Below are positions 1 to 7,496 of a stretch of 64,000 nt of DNA, in pieces. The DNA comes from Mycobacterium montefiorense. Lineage in GTDB: Bacteria; Actinomycetota; Actinomycetes; Mycobacteriales; Mycobacteriaceae. The translations under genes and the position numbers were made by a program. The notes below the pieces were generated by a model, which ran no database searches, was not told where the DNA came from, and saw only the letters and a list, made by a program, of their open reading frames with translations. The stretch lies in contig NZ_BFCH01000023.1 in the NCBI RefSeq assembly GCF_003112775.1, positions 62,001-126,000 on the forward strand. The letters run 5' to 3'. Numbering within the stretch: position 1 is the first letter of the stretch; the number at the start of each line of letters is the position of its first letter.

Positions 1-47
1 ACCGACGTGATGCCAATGGGTGTTGTCTCGACGCTGGCCTCGGTCAC
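1..47 (-). CDS. mbtI: Probable mbtI (salicylate synthase) N-terminal fragment, cut by window edge
   Basis: Reading leftward from a GTG at 47, an open frame gives a short N-terminus beginning (V)TEASVETTPIG and runs off the window. MbtI converts chorismate to salicylate for mycobactin. The assignment rests on three points: the position next to the Rv2387 homologue (mbtI is Rv2386c in M. tuberculosis, same strand), an IdeR-like box directly upstream, and a TE-SV-T start resembling known MbtI N-termini. Only 15 codons are visible, so this is an inference from synteny more than from sequence. No clear Shine-Dalgarno precedes the GTG; the transcript may be leaderless. Confidence 0.5.
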   Translation of the reverse strand, partial: MTEASVETTPIGITS

Positions 48-53
48 AGCTAG

Positions 54-72
54 TAAATGTAGCCTAACCTAT
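54..72 (-). promoter_or_regulatory. IdeR-like iron box
   Basis: The 19 bases match the IdeR consensus TTAGGTTAGCCTAACCTAA at 14 positions; the half TAGCCTAACCTA is perfect and the other half is degenerate. It ends 6 bp before the probable mbtI start codon. IdeR-Fe(II) represses mycobactin genes, including mbtI in M. tuberculosis, from such boxes. Binding is inferred, not shown. Confidence 0.55.
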
Positions 73-575
73 GAAACTCCCCAAGCAGAGGTTGTGTGTG
101 CTCGGTCTCCTTAGCTGCGCGCTCGGTAAGCATCGCGTGGAGTTAAAGCATCGGCCGTTGTCACGGCACCCCCGTCGGGGCGTTGCGGTGGTAGCCGACG
201 GCTGTCTCCCCTGACACCGTTTCCTCAGCTAGAGACTAGAAAACAAGAGGTTGTGCGGCAGAAATGAGCGCGCTGGGCGCGGCGCCGCGTCGGCCAAACG
301 TTTCCAGATCGTTTACCTACTGGTCCCTGCACGACGGGCTACCATAACCTGAGTTCTCCCCACAAAGCTGGTTTGCGCAGCGACTCGCCAAGCTCAGCGA
401 GGGCACAACGAACTTCCGTCACGTACTCCGGCGCATTGGGGCTGCGGGGATCGCACCAGACGCCGCATAGGACTTATGACAGAAAGGCGTAGCCAGACTT
501 TAATCCGACCGGGTTACCAATTGCCCAGCTAACGCCCGATCGCCAGCTATCCCTCCACGGATCGAGAGGAACAAT
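73..575. other. Non-coding stretch upstream of the small gene at 576
   Basis: No convincing gene. It contains a short hairpin CCCC-GTC-GGGG at about 171-181 without a T-run, a 27-codon ORF at 264-347 without a well-placed ribosome site, and a protein-like but start-less frame on the minus strand at 339-473. It probably holds the mbtI promoter at its left end and the promoter of the 576 gene. Confidence 0.5.
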
Positions 576-797
576 ATGTTCGTGATCAGGCTCGCGAACG
601 GCGAGGAAGTCCAGGCGTCCGACGGCGACGAGCTCGAAATTAACCAAGAGACAGGCGTCCTGACAGTTTCCCGGGTCGATGGATTCGAAGAGATTACGAC
701 GCATTACTCGCCGTCGGCGTGGCTGTCAGTGACGCACCGCAAACGAGGCGCCGGGGTCCGGCCCTCGCTACTTTCCGGCGGAACGACGACGCGCTAA
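576..797 (+). CDS. Small hypothetical protein, 73 aa
   Basis: Not recognised as a named family. The ATG is preceded six bases upstream by AGAGGA, a good ribosome binding site, and the first 50 residues are acidic and look like a folded beta-rich domain (MFVIRLANGEEVQ, ETGVLTVSR). The last 20 residues are basic and low in complexity. No signal peptide or membrane segment is visible. It lies between mbtI and the SbtA-like permease, on the permease strand, with 266 bp before the next start. The ribosome site and codon bias suggest a real gene; function unknown. Confidence 0.6.
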   Translation: MFVIRLANGEEVQASDGDELEINQETGVLTVSRVDGFEEITTHYSPSAWLSVTHRKRGAGVRPSLLSGGTTTR

Positions 798-1063
798 TTC
801 TGACAGCGAATGCACAGGCAACTCACACCAGATTCACGCTAATCTCAGCTTACCGGCTCCCACCAGCACCGCTGTGACCATGGGTTTTACCTTTCGCGGC
901 CATTTCAGCGCGGCTTGGAGCGACATGCACATTTCGGGCCCAATTCGAGTGGCGGTTTCACAGCTACGGGGCTAAATTTTCCACGGTCGTCGGGATGTTC
1001 GTGGTCGCCGCCGCTTGCGGACAATGCTTCCCCCGGGCCACCGGACAGATGATGAGAGGCCCC

Positions 1064-2299
1064 ATGCTGCAAGAGTTCTGGCAAAACTTCACGCATAACC
1101 TGTTCAAACCACTTCTGCTTTTCTTCTACTTCGGATTCCTCATTCCGATCTTGAAAGTCCGATTTGAGTTCCCCTATGTGATTTATCAAGGCCTCACCAT
1201 GTACCTGCTGCTGGCTATCGGCTGGCACGGAGGTGAGGAACTCGCTGAGGTCAGTGCCTCCAGCGTCGGGGCGATCGTCGGATTCATGGTGTTGGGCTTC
1301 GTGCTCAACTTCGTGATCGGCGTTATCGCCTATTTCCTGCTCGGTTGGCTGACGAAATTGTGCAAAATCGACCGGGCAACCATTGCCGGCTATTACGGGT
1401 CGGACTCGGCCGGGACGTTTGCCACCTGCGTGGCTGTGCTGGCAGCGGTGAACATCTCCTTCAATGCCTACATGCCGGTGATGTTGGCCGTCATGGAGAT
1501 TCCCGGTTGTCTGGTGGCGCTATACCTGGTGGCCGGGCTGCGGCACCGGGGAATGGACGCGGCAGGCAACATGGCCGACGAGCCGGACTACATAACGGTA
1601 AAGGTCGGGGTCGGGCCCGGCACCGCGGCACGGCCCGGACACGGCCAGAGCTTGGAGTCCGAACGTGCACTGGCGGTCGAGGAGGAACTCGAGCTTTCGC
1701 TGGAAAAGGGCGAGCGCACCGAGGAACTCGACGTGAGTCCGGCCGCGAAGACCGGCAAGAAGCCGTCCATCTTCTCCCGTGAGCTTTTCCAGGAGGTCTT
1801 TCTCAACCCCGGGCTGGTGCTGCTGATCGGCGGCATTGTGATCGGTCTCGTCAGTGGCCTGCAGGGTCAAAAGGTCGTGCAAGACGATGACAAGTTCTTC
1901 GTCTTGGCATTCCAGGGCGTGCTGTGTCTGTTCCTGCTCGAGATGGGCATGACGGCCTCCCGCAAGTTGAAAGACCTCAGAACGGCGGGACCCGGCTTCA
2001 TTTTCTTTGCGCTGCTGGCTCCGAATGTCTTTGCGACGCTGGGGATCTTCGTCGCCTGCGGCTACGCCAGCCTGACAAACACCGGCTTCAAGACGGGCAC
2101 CTATGTGCTGTTCGCGGTCTTGTGCGGTGCGGCGTCCTACATCGCGGTTCCCGCGGTCCAACGATTGGCGATCCCGGAAGCCAGCCCGACACTGCCGCTG
2201 GCCGCGTCACTGGGTCTGACATTCTCCTACAACGTCACCATCGGAATCCCGCTCTACATCGAGATTGCCCGCGTCATCGAACGATGGTTCGGCGTCTGA
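1064..2299 (+). CDS. SbtA-like sodium-dependent bicarbonate permease (Rv2387 homologue)
   Basis: A 411-aa polytopic membrane protein of the SbtA family (DUF897), whose cyanobacterial members import bicarbonate with sodium. The signature stretch AGYYGSDSAGTFATC (about residues 105-119) and a two-fold arrangement of membrane segments around a hydrophilic charged middle loop (about 175-245) fit the family; in SbtA that loop lies between the inverted-repeat halves. The start at 1064 is chosen over an in-frame upstream ATG at 995 because AGAGG lies seven bases before it and the length approaches that of Rv2387 (417 aa). It converges on hemW with 4 bp between stops. No adjacent SbtB-like PII gene is seen. 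Bicarbonate as substrate is family inference; it has not been shown for mycobacteria to my knowledge. Confidence 0.8.
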   Translation: MLQEFWQNFTHNLFKPLLLFFYFGFLIPILKVRFEFPYVIYQGLTMYLLLAIGWHGGEELAEVSASSVGAIVGFMVLGFVLNFVIGVIAYFLLGWLTKLCKIDRATIAGYYGSDSAGTFATCVAVLAAVNISFNAYMPVMLAVMEIPGCLVALYLVAGLRHRGMDAAGNMADEPDYITVKVGVGPGTAARPGHGQSLESERALAVEEELELSLEKGERTEELDVSPAAKTGKKPSIFSRELFQEVFLNPGLVLLIGGIVIGLVSGLQGQKVVQDDDKFFVLAFQGVLCLFLLEMGMTASRKLKDLRTAGPGFIFFALLAPNVFATLGIFVACGYASLTNTGFKTGTYVLFAVLCGAASYIAVPAVQRLAIPEASPTLPLAASLGLTFSYNVTIGIPLYIEIARVIERWFGV

Positions 2300-2303
2300 G
2301 CCG

Positions 2304-3476
2304 TCACTCCAAGATGGTCCGCACGACCGCGTCGGCCAGCAACCGGCCGCGCGGCGTGAGGACCAGCTTGTCGCCATCGGCCACCAGCAAGCCCTCAGCG
2401 ACAACGGCTTTGGCGCGTTCGTGTTCGGCGGCGCTTAGCCCGTCAAGCGGGAGCCCTTGGCGCATCCTGGTTTTCAGTAACACGTCCTCGGTGTGCAACG
2501 CCTCGGCGTCGAGCTGCTCGAAACCCGCCACCGGCAACCTGGAATCTGTCAGCATCTCGGCATAGGCATTGGGATGCTTGACATTCCACCACCGCGTTGC
2601 GCCCACGTATCCGTGTGCACCCGGCCCGGCACCCCACCACTGACCGCCGTCCCAGTAGCCAAGGTTGTGCCGACACTCCCCGCCCGACCGCGACCAGTTG
2701 GACACCTCGTACCAGGTCAACCCGGCCGCGGACAGTGTCGCGTCGACCAATTCGTAACGGTGCGCCAGCACATCGTCGTCCGGGGCAGCCAGCTCACCGC
2801 TGCGGACCCGGCGGGCCAGGGCGGTGCCCGGCTCGACGAGCAGGGAGTACGCGGAGACGTGATCGACCCCGGTCTCGACGGCCACTTCGACTGAACGCAG
2901 CAGATCGTCGTCGGATTCGCCCGGGGTGCCATAGATCAGGTCCAGGTTGACGTGTTCGAAACCGGCGGCCATGGCCTCACGGGCGGCGGCGGCCGGGCGC
3001 CCGGGCGAGTGCACCCGGTCGAGGGTGCCCAGCACCCGCGGCGCCGCCGACTGCATGCCGAGTGACACCCGGGTGTAGCCGGCCGCCCGGATGACATCGA
3101 AGAACTCCGGCCAGGTCGACTCGGGATTCGCCTCGGTGGTGATCTCGGCGTTCGGCGCCAGCGTGAAGTGCTCGCGCACCATGTCCAGCAGGGTGGCCAG
3201 CCGCGCACCGCCCAGCAGCGACGGCGTCCCACCGCCGACGAACACCGTGTTCACCGTCGGTGCGTCCAGCCGTGCGGCGGCCAGCGCCAGCTCGGTGCGC
3301 AGCGCCAACAGCCAGGCGTCCGGGTTGACGCCACCCAACTCCGCCGGCGTGTAGGTGTTGAAATCGCAATATCCGCAACGAGTTATGCAGAACGGGACAT
3401 GCACGTACACCCCGAACGAATGTCGGGGACTCCGCTGTAGCCCGGGTAGCTCAACCGGTGCCGTGCGAAGGGCCAT
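2304..3476 (-). CDS. hemW: HemW-like radical SAM protein (annotated hemN in M. tuberculosis)
   Basis: A 390-aa radical SAM protein. The 4Fe-4S motif CITRCGYC (CxxxCxxC) follows YVHVPF near the N-terminus, then GGGTPSLL and the SAM-binding region. It was long annotated as oxygen-independent coproporphyrinogen III oxidase (HemN), but the length and the missing N-terminal HemN extension fit HemW, a heme-binding chaperone, better. The start MALRTAP at 3476 is preferred; a GTG at 3491 would add five residues. It faces away from nirA. In M. tuberculosis rpfD and Rv2390c lie between hemN and nirA; both are absent here. Confidence 0.88.
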   Translation of the reverse strand: MALRTAPVELPGLQRSPRHSFGVYVHVPFCITRCGYCDFNTYTPAELGGVNPDAWLLALRTELALAAARLDAPTVNTVFVGGGTPSLLGGARLATLLDMVREHFTLAPNAEITTEANPESTWPEFFDVIRAAGYTRVSLGMQSAAPRVLGTLDRVHSPGRPAAAAREAMAAGFEHVNLDLIYGTPGESDDDLLRSVEVAVETGVDHVSAYSLLVEPGTALARRVRSGELAAPDDDVLAHRYELVDATLSAAGLTWYEVSNWSRSGGECRHNLGYWDGGQWWGAGPGAHGYVGATRWWNVKHPNAYAEMLTDSRLPVAGFEQLDAEALHTEDVLLKTRMRQGLPLDGLSAAEHERAKAVVAEGLLVADGDKLVLTPRGRLLADAVVRTILE

Positions 3477-3769
3477 GCCAAATGATTGCACGGTTGAACA
3501 GGTCGAGCCGACCGCTCGATCCAGCCGCCGGCGAGCAAATTCGCCCCGGCCCGGCGCGCAATTGTACGAGCCACACCGCGGCGATGCTCGGCGGACGAGA
3601 TCGGCACTGCCGCGCGGGCGGTCGGCCGATTGGCCACGTCAAACGCTGGTAGCACCGGCCTCTCAGGGTTTTCTCGGGTTTGTCTATCCGATTACCCAGG
3701 ATTATCGGGTAGTTTTGCTCATCGTGAGAAGAAATTCGACCTGGTGGCGCGGCACATCCCTTTCCGTGG

Positions 3770-3775
3770 CAGAAT
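3770..3775 (+). promoter_or_regulatory. -10 element for leaderless nirA leader transcript
   Basis: CAGAAT ends six bases before the GTG of the polycysteine ORF at 3782, the spacing expected if transcription starts on the GTG itself. It fits the mycobacterial TANNNT pattern at A2 and T6 only, so the call rests on position more than sequence. Confidence 0.45.
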
Positions 3776-3781
3776 GGGCGC

Positions 3782-3874
3782 GTGACCGTCGCCCAGCCCA
3801 GCCTGCGCATTGCGTTGGTGGCGCGTCGGCATATCGACCTCAAGCGCGTCTGCAGCTGTAGCTGTCCGGCTTGA
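3782..3874 (+). CDS. Polycysteine leader peptide upstream of nirA (30 aa)
   Basis: GTG-started ORF of 30 codons ending ...RVCSCSCPA-stop, with Cys at positions 24, 26 and 28, 113 bp before nirA. There is no ribosome site and a possible -10 lies at leaderless spacing. Short leaderless ORFs rich in cysteine codons upstream of sulfur operons have been described in mycobacteria as cysteine-responsive attenuators: with ample Cys-tRNA the leader is translated through and the downstream operon is kept low, while stalling at Cys codons derepresses it. Position, start type and Cys cluster all fit. The peptide itself probably has no function of its own. Confidence 0.75.
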   Translation: MTVAQPSLRIALVARRHIDLKRVCSCSCPA

Positions 3875-3970
3875 TTCCGTAGACCCGCCCACCTGTACGT
3901 CCACCAGGCGCCGGATCTGCGCCCGCCGTAGATAGACCGGTGAGTCGCGCGTCCACGCTTGTACAGCCCG

Positions 3971-3985
3971 CGAAGGAGACCTTCG
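3971..3985 (+). promoter_or_regulatory. Hairpin occluding the nirA ribosome binding site
   Basis: CGAAGG-AGA-CCTTCG is a perfect 6-bp stem with a 3-base loop. The Shine-Dalgarno AAGGAG (3973-3978) lies in its 5' arm and loop, and the nirA ATG begins two bases after it. This is a direct structural means by which nirA translation could be held off and made to depend on ribosome movement in the leader. Confidence 0.6.
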
Positions 3986-3987
3986 AA

Positions 3988-5658
3988 ATGACCACAGCCC
4001 GTCCCGCCAAGGCCCCTCGAAGTGAGGGCCAGTGGGCGCTGGGAGATCGCGAGCCGCTGAACCCCAACGAGGAGTTCAAGCAGGCCGGCCGCCCGCTCGA
4101 GGTGCGTGACCGCATCTTGGACACCTATTCCAAAGAGGGCTTCGACAGCATCGAGAAGAACGATCTGCGCGGCCGGATGCGCTGGTGGGGCCTGTACACC
4201 CAGCGTGAGCAGGGATACGACGGCAGCTGGACCGGCGACGACAACATGGACAAGCTCGAAGCCAAGTACTTCATGATGCGGGTGCGCTGCGACGGCGGCG
4301 CACTGACGGCGACCGCGCTGCGCACGCTGGGCCAGATCTCGACCGAGTTCGCCCGCGACACCGCCGACATCTCCGACCGGGAGAACGTGCAATACCACTG
4401 GATACGGGTGGAAGACGTTCCCGAAATCTGGCGGCGGCTGGCCGAAGTCGGACTGCAGACCGCGGAGGCGTGCGGCGACTGCCCGCGCGTGATCCTGGGC
4501 TCTCCGCTGGCCGGCGAGTCGCTCGACGAGGTACTCGACCCGACCTGGGCGATCGACGAAATCGTGCGCAACTACATCGGCCAGCCCGAGTTCGCCGACC
4601 TGCCGCGCAAGTACAAGACCGCGATCTCCGGCCTGCAGGATGTGGTGCACGAGGTCAACGACATCGCGTTCATCGGCGTCAACCACCCCGAGCACGGACC
4701 CGGCCTGGACCTGTGGGTCGGCGGCGGGCTGTCCACCGTTCCGATGCTGGGCCAGCGGGTCGGCGCCTGGGTTCCTCTCGCAGAGGTACCCGAGGTGTGG
4801 CACGCAGTGACCTCGATCTTCCGCGACTACGGCTACCGCCGGTTACGGGCCAAGGCTCGGCTGAAGTTCCTGATCAAGGACTGGGGTATCGAGAAATTCC
4901 GGGAAGTTCTGGAAACCGAGTACCTCAAGCGTCCGCTGATCGACGGCCCGGCCCCGCAGCCGGTCCCGCACCCGATCGACCATGTCGGGGTACAACGACT
5001 CAAGAACGGGCTCAACGCCGTCGGTGTCGCCGCCGTCGCGGGCCGGGTGTCCGGCACCATCCTCACCGCGGTGGCCGACCTCGCCGAGCAGGCGGGCTCG
5101 GACCGGATCCGGTTCACGCCCTACCAGAAGATGGTCATCCTCGACATCCCCGACGACAAGCTCGACGACGTGATCGCCCGCCTCGATGCGCTTGGCCTGC
5201 AATCACAACCTTCGCACTGGCGCCGAAACCTGATGGCCTGCACCGGGATCGAGTTCTGCAAACTGTCCTTCGCCGAAACACGGGTCAGGGCACAGACTTT
5301 GGTGCCCGAGCTGGAAACTCGGCTGGAGGACATCAACTCGCGCCTGGACGTGCCGATCACCGTTAACATCAACGGCTGCCCGAACTCGTGCGCGCGAATT
5401 CAGGTCGCCGACATCGGCTTCAAGGGGCAGATGGTCGACGACGGCAACGGCAATTCGGTCGAGGGTTTCCAGGTACACCTGGGCGGCAGTCTTGGGCTGG
5501 ACAGCGGCTTCGGCCGAAAACTGCGCCAGCACAAGGTCACCAGCGACGAGCTGGGCGACTATATCGACCGGGTGGCGCGCAATTTCCTCAAACACCGCGA
5601 TAGCGGTGAGCGGTTCGCGCAGTGGGCAGTTCGCGCCGACGAAGCGGACCTCCGATGA
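3988..5658 (+). CDS. nirA: Ferredoxin-dependent sulfite reductase NirA/SirA
   Basis: A 556-aa siroheme/4Fe-4S enzyme reducing sulfite to sulfide for cysteine synthesis. The C-terminal half has the cluster and siroheme ligands: Cys418 and Cys424 (ACTGIEFCKLSF) and Cys464 and Cys468 (NGCPNSCARIQ). ACGDCPR near residue 161 is the region whose Cys is cross-linked to Tyr in the M. tuberculosis crystal structure. The sequence is close to Rv2391 along its whole length. The start MTTARPAK at 3988 follows AAGGAG; an in-frame GTG at 3940 has no ribosome site. The stop overlaps cysH by 4 bases (ATGA), so the two are translationally coupled. Probably controlled by the upstream polycysteine leader. Confidence 0.96.
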   Translation: MTTARPAKAPRSEGQWALGDREPLNPNEEFKQAGRPLEVRDRILDTYSKEGFDSIEKNDLRGRMRWWGLYTQREQGYDGSWTGDDNMDKLEAKYFMMRVRCDGGALTATALRTLGQISTEFARDTADISDRENVQYHWIRVEDVPEIWRRLAEVGLQTAEACGDCPRVILGSPLAGESLDEVLDPTWAIDEIVRNYIGQPEFADLPRKYKTAISGLQDVVHEVNDIAFIGVNHPEHGPGLDLWVGGGLSTVPMLGQRVGAWVPLAEVPEVWHAVTSIFRDYGYRRLRAKARLKFLIKDWGIEKFREVLETEYLKRPLIDGPAPQPVPHPIDHVGVQRLKNGLNAVGVAAVAGRVSGTILTAVADLAEQAGSDRIRFTPYQKMVILDIPDDKLDDVIARLDALGLQSQPSHWRRNLMACTGIEFCKLSFAETRVRAQTLVPELETRLEDINSRLDVPITVNINGCPNSCARIQVADIGFKGQMVDDGNGNSVEGFQVHLGGSLGLDSGFGRKLRQHKVTSDELGDYIDRVARNFLKHRDSGERFAQWAVRADEADLR

Positions 5659-6401
5659 GCAGCGAAACGGCGACCAAGCGCACCGAGGACGAACTGCGCG
5701 AGATAGCCACCCGCGGCGCGGCCGAACTCGAAGGCGCCAGCGCCGACGAGCTGTTGCGCTGGACCGAAGAACACTTCGGCGGGGTCAACGGGCCGCGCGG
5801 CTGGGCGACATGTAACTACGTCGTCGCCTCCAATATGCAGGACGCCGTGTTGGTGGACCTGGCGTCCAAGGTGTGCCCCGGCGTACCGGTGCTCTTCCTG
5901 GACACCGGCTATCACTTCGTCGAAACCATCGGCACCCGCGATGCGATCGAATCCGTCTACGACGTACGGGTTCTCAACGTCACGCCGGAAAGTACGGTCG
6001 CCGAGCAAGACAAACTGCTAGGCAAGGACCTGTTCGCCCGGGATGCGGGCGAATGCTGCCGGTTACGCAAGGTGCTGCCGCTGGGTAAGTCGCTCAGTGG
6101 TTACTCCGCCTGGGTGACCGGGCTACGCCGGGTCGAGGCACCGACCCGCGCCAACGCGCCGGTGATCAGTTTTGACGAGGCGTTCAAGCTGGTGAAGATC
6201 AACCCGCTGGCCGCGTGGAGCGACGAGACGCTGCAGAGCTACATCGATGAGCACGACGTCCTCGTCAATCCGCTTGTCTACGAAGGCTATCCGTCGATCG
6301 GCTGCGCTCCCTGCACGGCCAAGCCCGCAGAGGGCGCCGATCCGCGCAGCGGGCGTTGGCAGGGGCTCTCCAAGACCGAATGCGGGTTGCACGCGTCGTG
6401 A
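5655..6401 (+). CDS. cysH: APS reductase CysH (4Fe-4S type)
   Basis: A 248-aa cytosolic enzyme reducing adenosine 5'-phosphosulfate to sulfite, the step before NirA. The iron-sulfur cysteines of the APS-specific class are present as a CC pair (Cys134, Cys135) and CAPC (Cys217, Cys220). The catalytic cysteine is Cys243 in the C-terminal KTECGLH motif. The cluster separates it from PAPS-specific reductases. The start ATG overlaps the nirA stop by 4 bases and the stop overlaps the GTG of che1, giving a tightly coupled three-gene operon. Confidence 0.96.
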   Translation: MSSETATKRTEDELREIATRGAAELEGASADELLRWTEEHFGGVNGPRGWATCNYVVASNMQDAVLVDLASKVCPGVPVLFLDTGYHFVETIGTRDAIESVYDVRVLNVTPESTVAEQDKLLGKDLFARDAGECCRLRKVLPLGKSLSGYSAWVTGLRRVEAPTRANAPVISFDEAFKLVKINPLAAWSDETLQSYIDEHDVLVNPLVYEGYPSIGCAPCTAKPAEGADPRSGRWQGLSKTECGLHAS

Positions 6402-7111
6402 CCACCCTCGTGCTGACCGCACACGGAAGTAAGGACGCACGGTCGGCGGCCAACGCACGCGCCGTCGCCGGCCAAGTGGCGCGCCTACGGCTGGATCTTG
6501 ACGTGCGACTGGCATTCCTGGACCACGACTCGCCGAGCCTGACCGACGTGCTTACAGCACTGGACGGCCCGGCCGTCGTCACCCCGTTGTTGTTGGCGAA
6601 CGCGTACCACGCCCGAGTCGACATCCCCGCGCAGATCGCCAGTTGCGTTACCGCCCAAGACGTGTGGCAAGCACCCGTGCTCGGCGAGGACGACCGGCTG
6701 GTGTCGGTGCTGCGCCGGCGCGTGATGGAGTTGGGCGTATCTCGCCTCGATGACAGCCTTGGTGTACTCGTCGTGGCGATCGGCACGTCCGACCTGGCGG
6801 TGAACGCGCGCACGGGCCGGGTCGCACCAAAGCTGTTGGCGGGCACCTCCTGGGCGGGGGCAACCACCGCGTTTGCCACCCAACAGCAACGTTCGCTGGC
6901 CGAAGGGCTGGGCAGGTTGCGCCGCCAGGGCGCGCATCGCGTGGTCATCGCACCGTGGTTCCTGGCGCAGGGACGCCTCCCCGACCAGGTGCAGGAATTT
7001 GCCGACAAGGCAGGCATCGAGATGGCGGCCCCGCTGGGTGCCCATCGTTTGGTGGCCGAGACGGTGCTGGATCGCTTCGCCGCGGCGGCCGCCGGTCAGG
7101 TCGCGGCCTAA
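6398..7111 (+). CDS. che1: Sirohydrochlorin ferrochelatase-like Che1 (CbiX family)
   Basis: A 237-aa protein of the CbiX/SirB chelatase family, homologous to Rv2393. LVLTAHGSKD at the N-terminus carries the metal-binding His typical of class II chelatases, and a second half repeats the fold (VVIAPWFLAQG). It most likely inserts iron into sirohydrochlorin to make the siroheme of NirA. The GTG at 6398 overlaps the cysH stop (GTGA) and is preferred over upstream in-frame starts inside cysH. Confidence 0.88.
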   Translation: MTTLVLTAHGSKDARSAANARAVAGQVARLRLDLDVRLAFLDHDSPSLTDVLTALDGPAVVTPLLLANAYHARVDIPAQIASCVTAQDVWQAPVLGEDDRLVSVLRRRVMELGVSRLDDSLGVLVVAIGTSDLAVNARTGRVAPKLLAGTSWAGATTAFATQQQRSLAEGLGRLRRQGAHRVVIAPWFLAQGRLPDQVQEFADKAGIEMAAPLGAHRLVAETVLDRFAAAAAGQVAA

Positions 7112-7159
7112 CAGGCCTAACAGGCCCAACGTCATGCGCTGCGGCACTAACATGGCGCA

Positions 7160-7489
7160 ATGGGTGATCGCGACGCGCGCCGGCTCGCCGAACACCTGGC
7201 CGGCCTGCCCCACGTTCACGTCGTCGCCGCAAATCAGAACAACGAGCTCATTTACAGCGACGGCCTGACCTGGCCGGGCGCCGAAGGATTCGCCGCAGAC
7301 CTGATTTCGCCGGCGCCGGGCGCCCCGATGCCCGAGGTGGAACTCGAGGCGGTCTGGATTATCGAGGTCGACCCGCGATGGTGCCCACTCGCCCACGGCG
7401 ATGACACCACGGAGTCCGACGAGGAGCAGGTGGCCGACTACCTCGAGCGGGTGACACAACGGCCGCCCTATTGGTCGGCGCGGCCCTGA
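7160..7489 (+). CDS. Hypothetical protein, 109 aa
   Basis: Family not recognised. It starts 48 bp after che1 on the same strand and ends 7 bp before the convergent cysA1 stop. The product is acidic and soluble, with a coherent body (HVHVVAANQNNELIYSDGL, VELEAVWIIEVDPRWCPL) and no signal peptide or membrane segment. No strong ribosome site is seen, so it may rely on read-through from the sulfur operon. It does not resemble any sulfur enzyme I know. Confidence 0.6.
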   Translation: MGDRDARRLAEHLAGLPHVHVVAANQNNELIYSDGLTWPGAEGFAADLISPAPGAPMPEVELEAVWIIEVDPRWCPLAHGDDTTESDEEQVADYLERVTQRPPYWSARP

Positions 7490-7496
7490 CCACGGA

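Noticed and set aside
171..181. CCCC-GTC-GGGG hairpin as a terminator
   Set aside because: Short stem, no T-run, and no gene ends at this point on either strand.
264..347. 27-codon ORF on +
   Set aside because: The nearest purine-rich site is too far upstream and the peptide is Arg/Pro-rich without recognisable features.
3940..3987. GTG start adding 16 residues to NirA
   Set aside because: No ribosome site, no similarity to the family N-terminus, and it would ignore the well-placed AAGGAG before 3988.
7105..7132. Repeated CCTAACAGG motif after che1
   Set aside because: Only two to three short imperfect copies, no neighbouring copies; too little for a repeat family.
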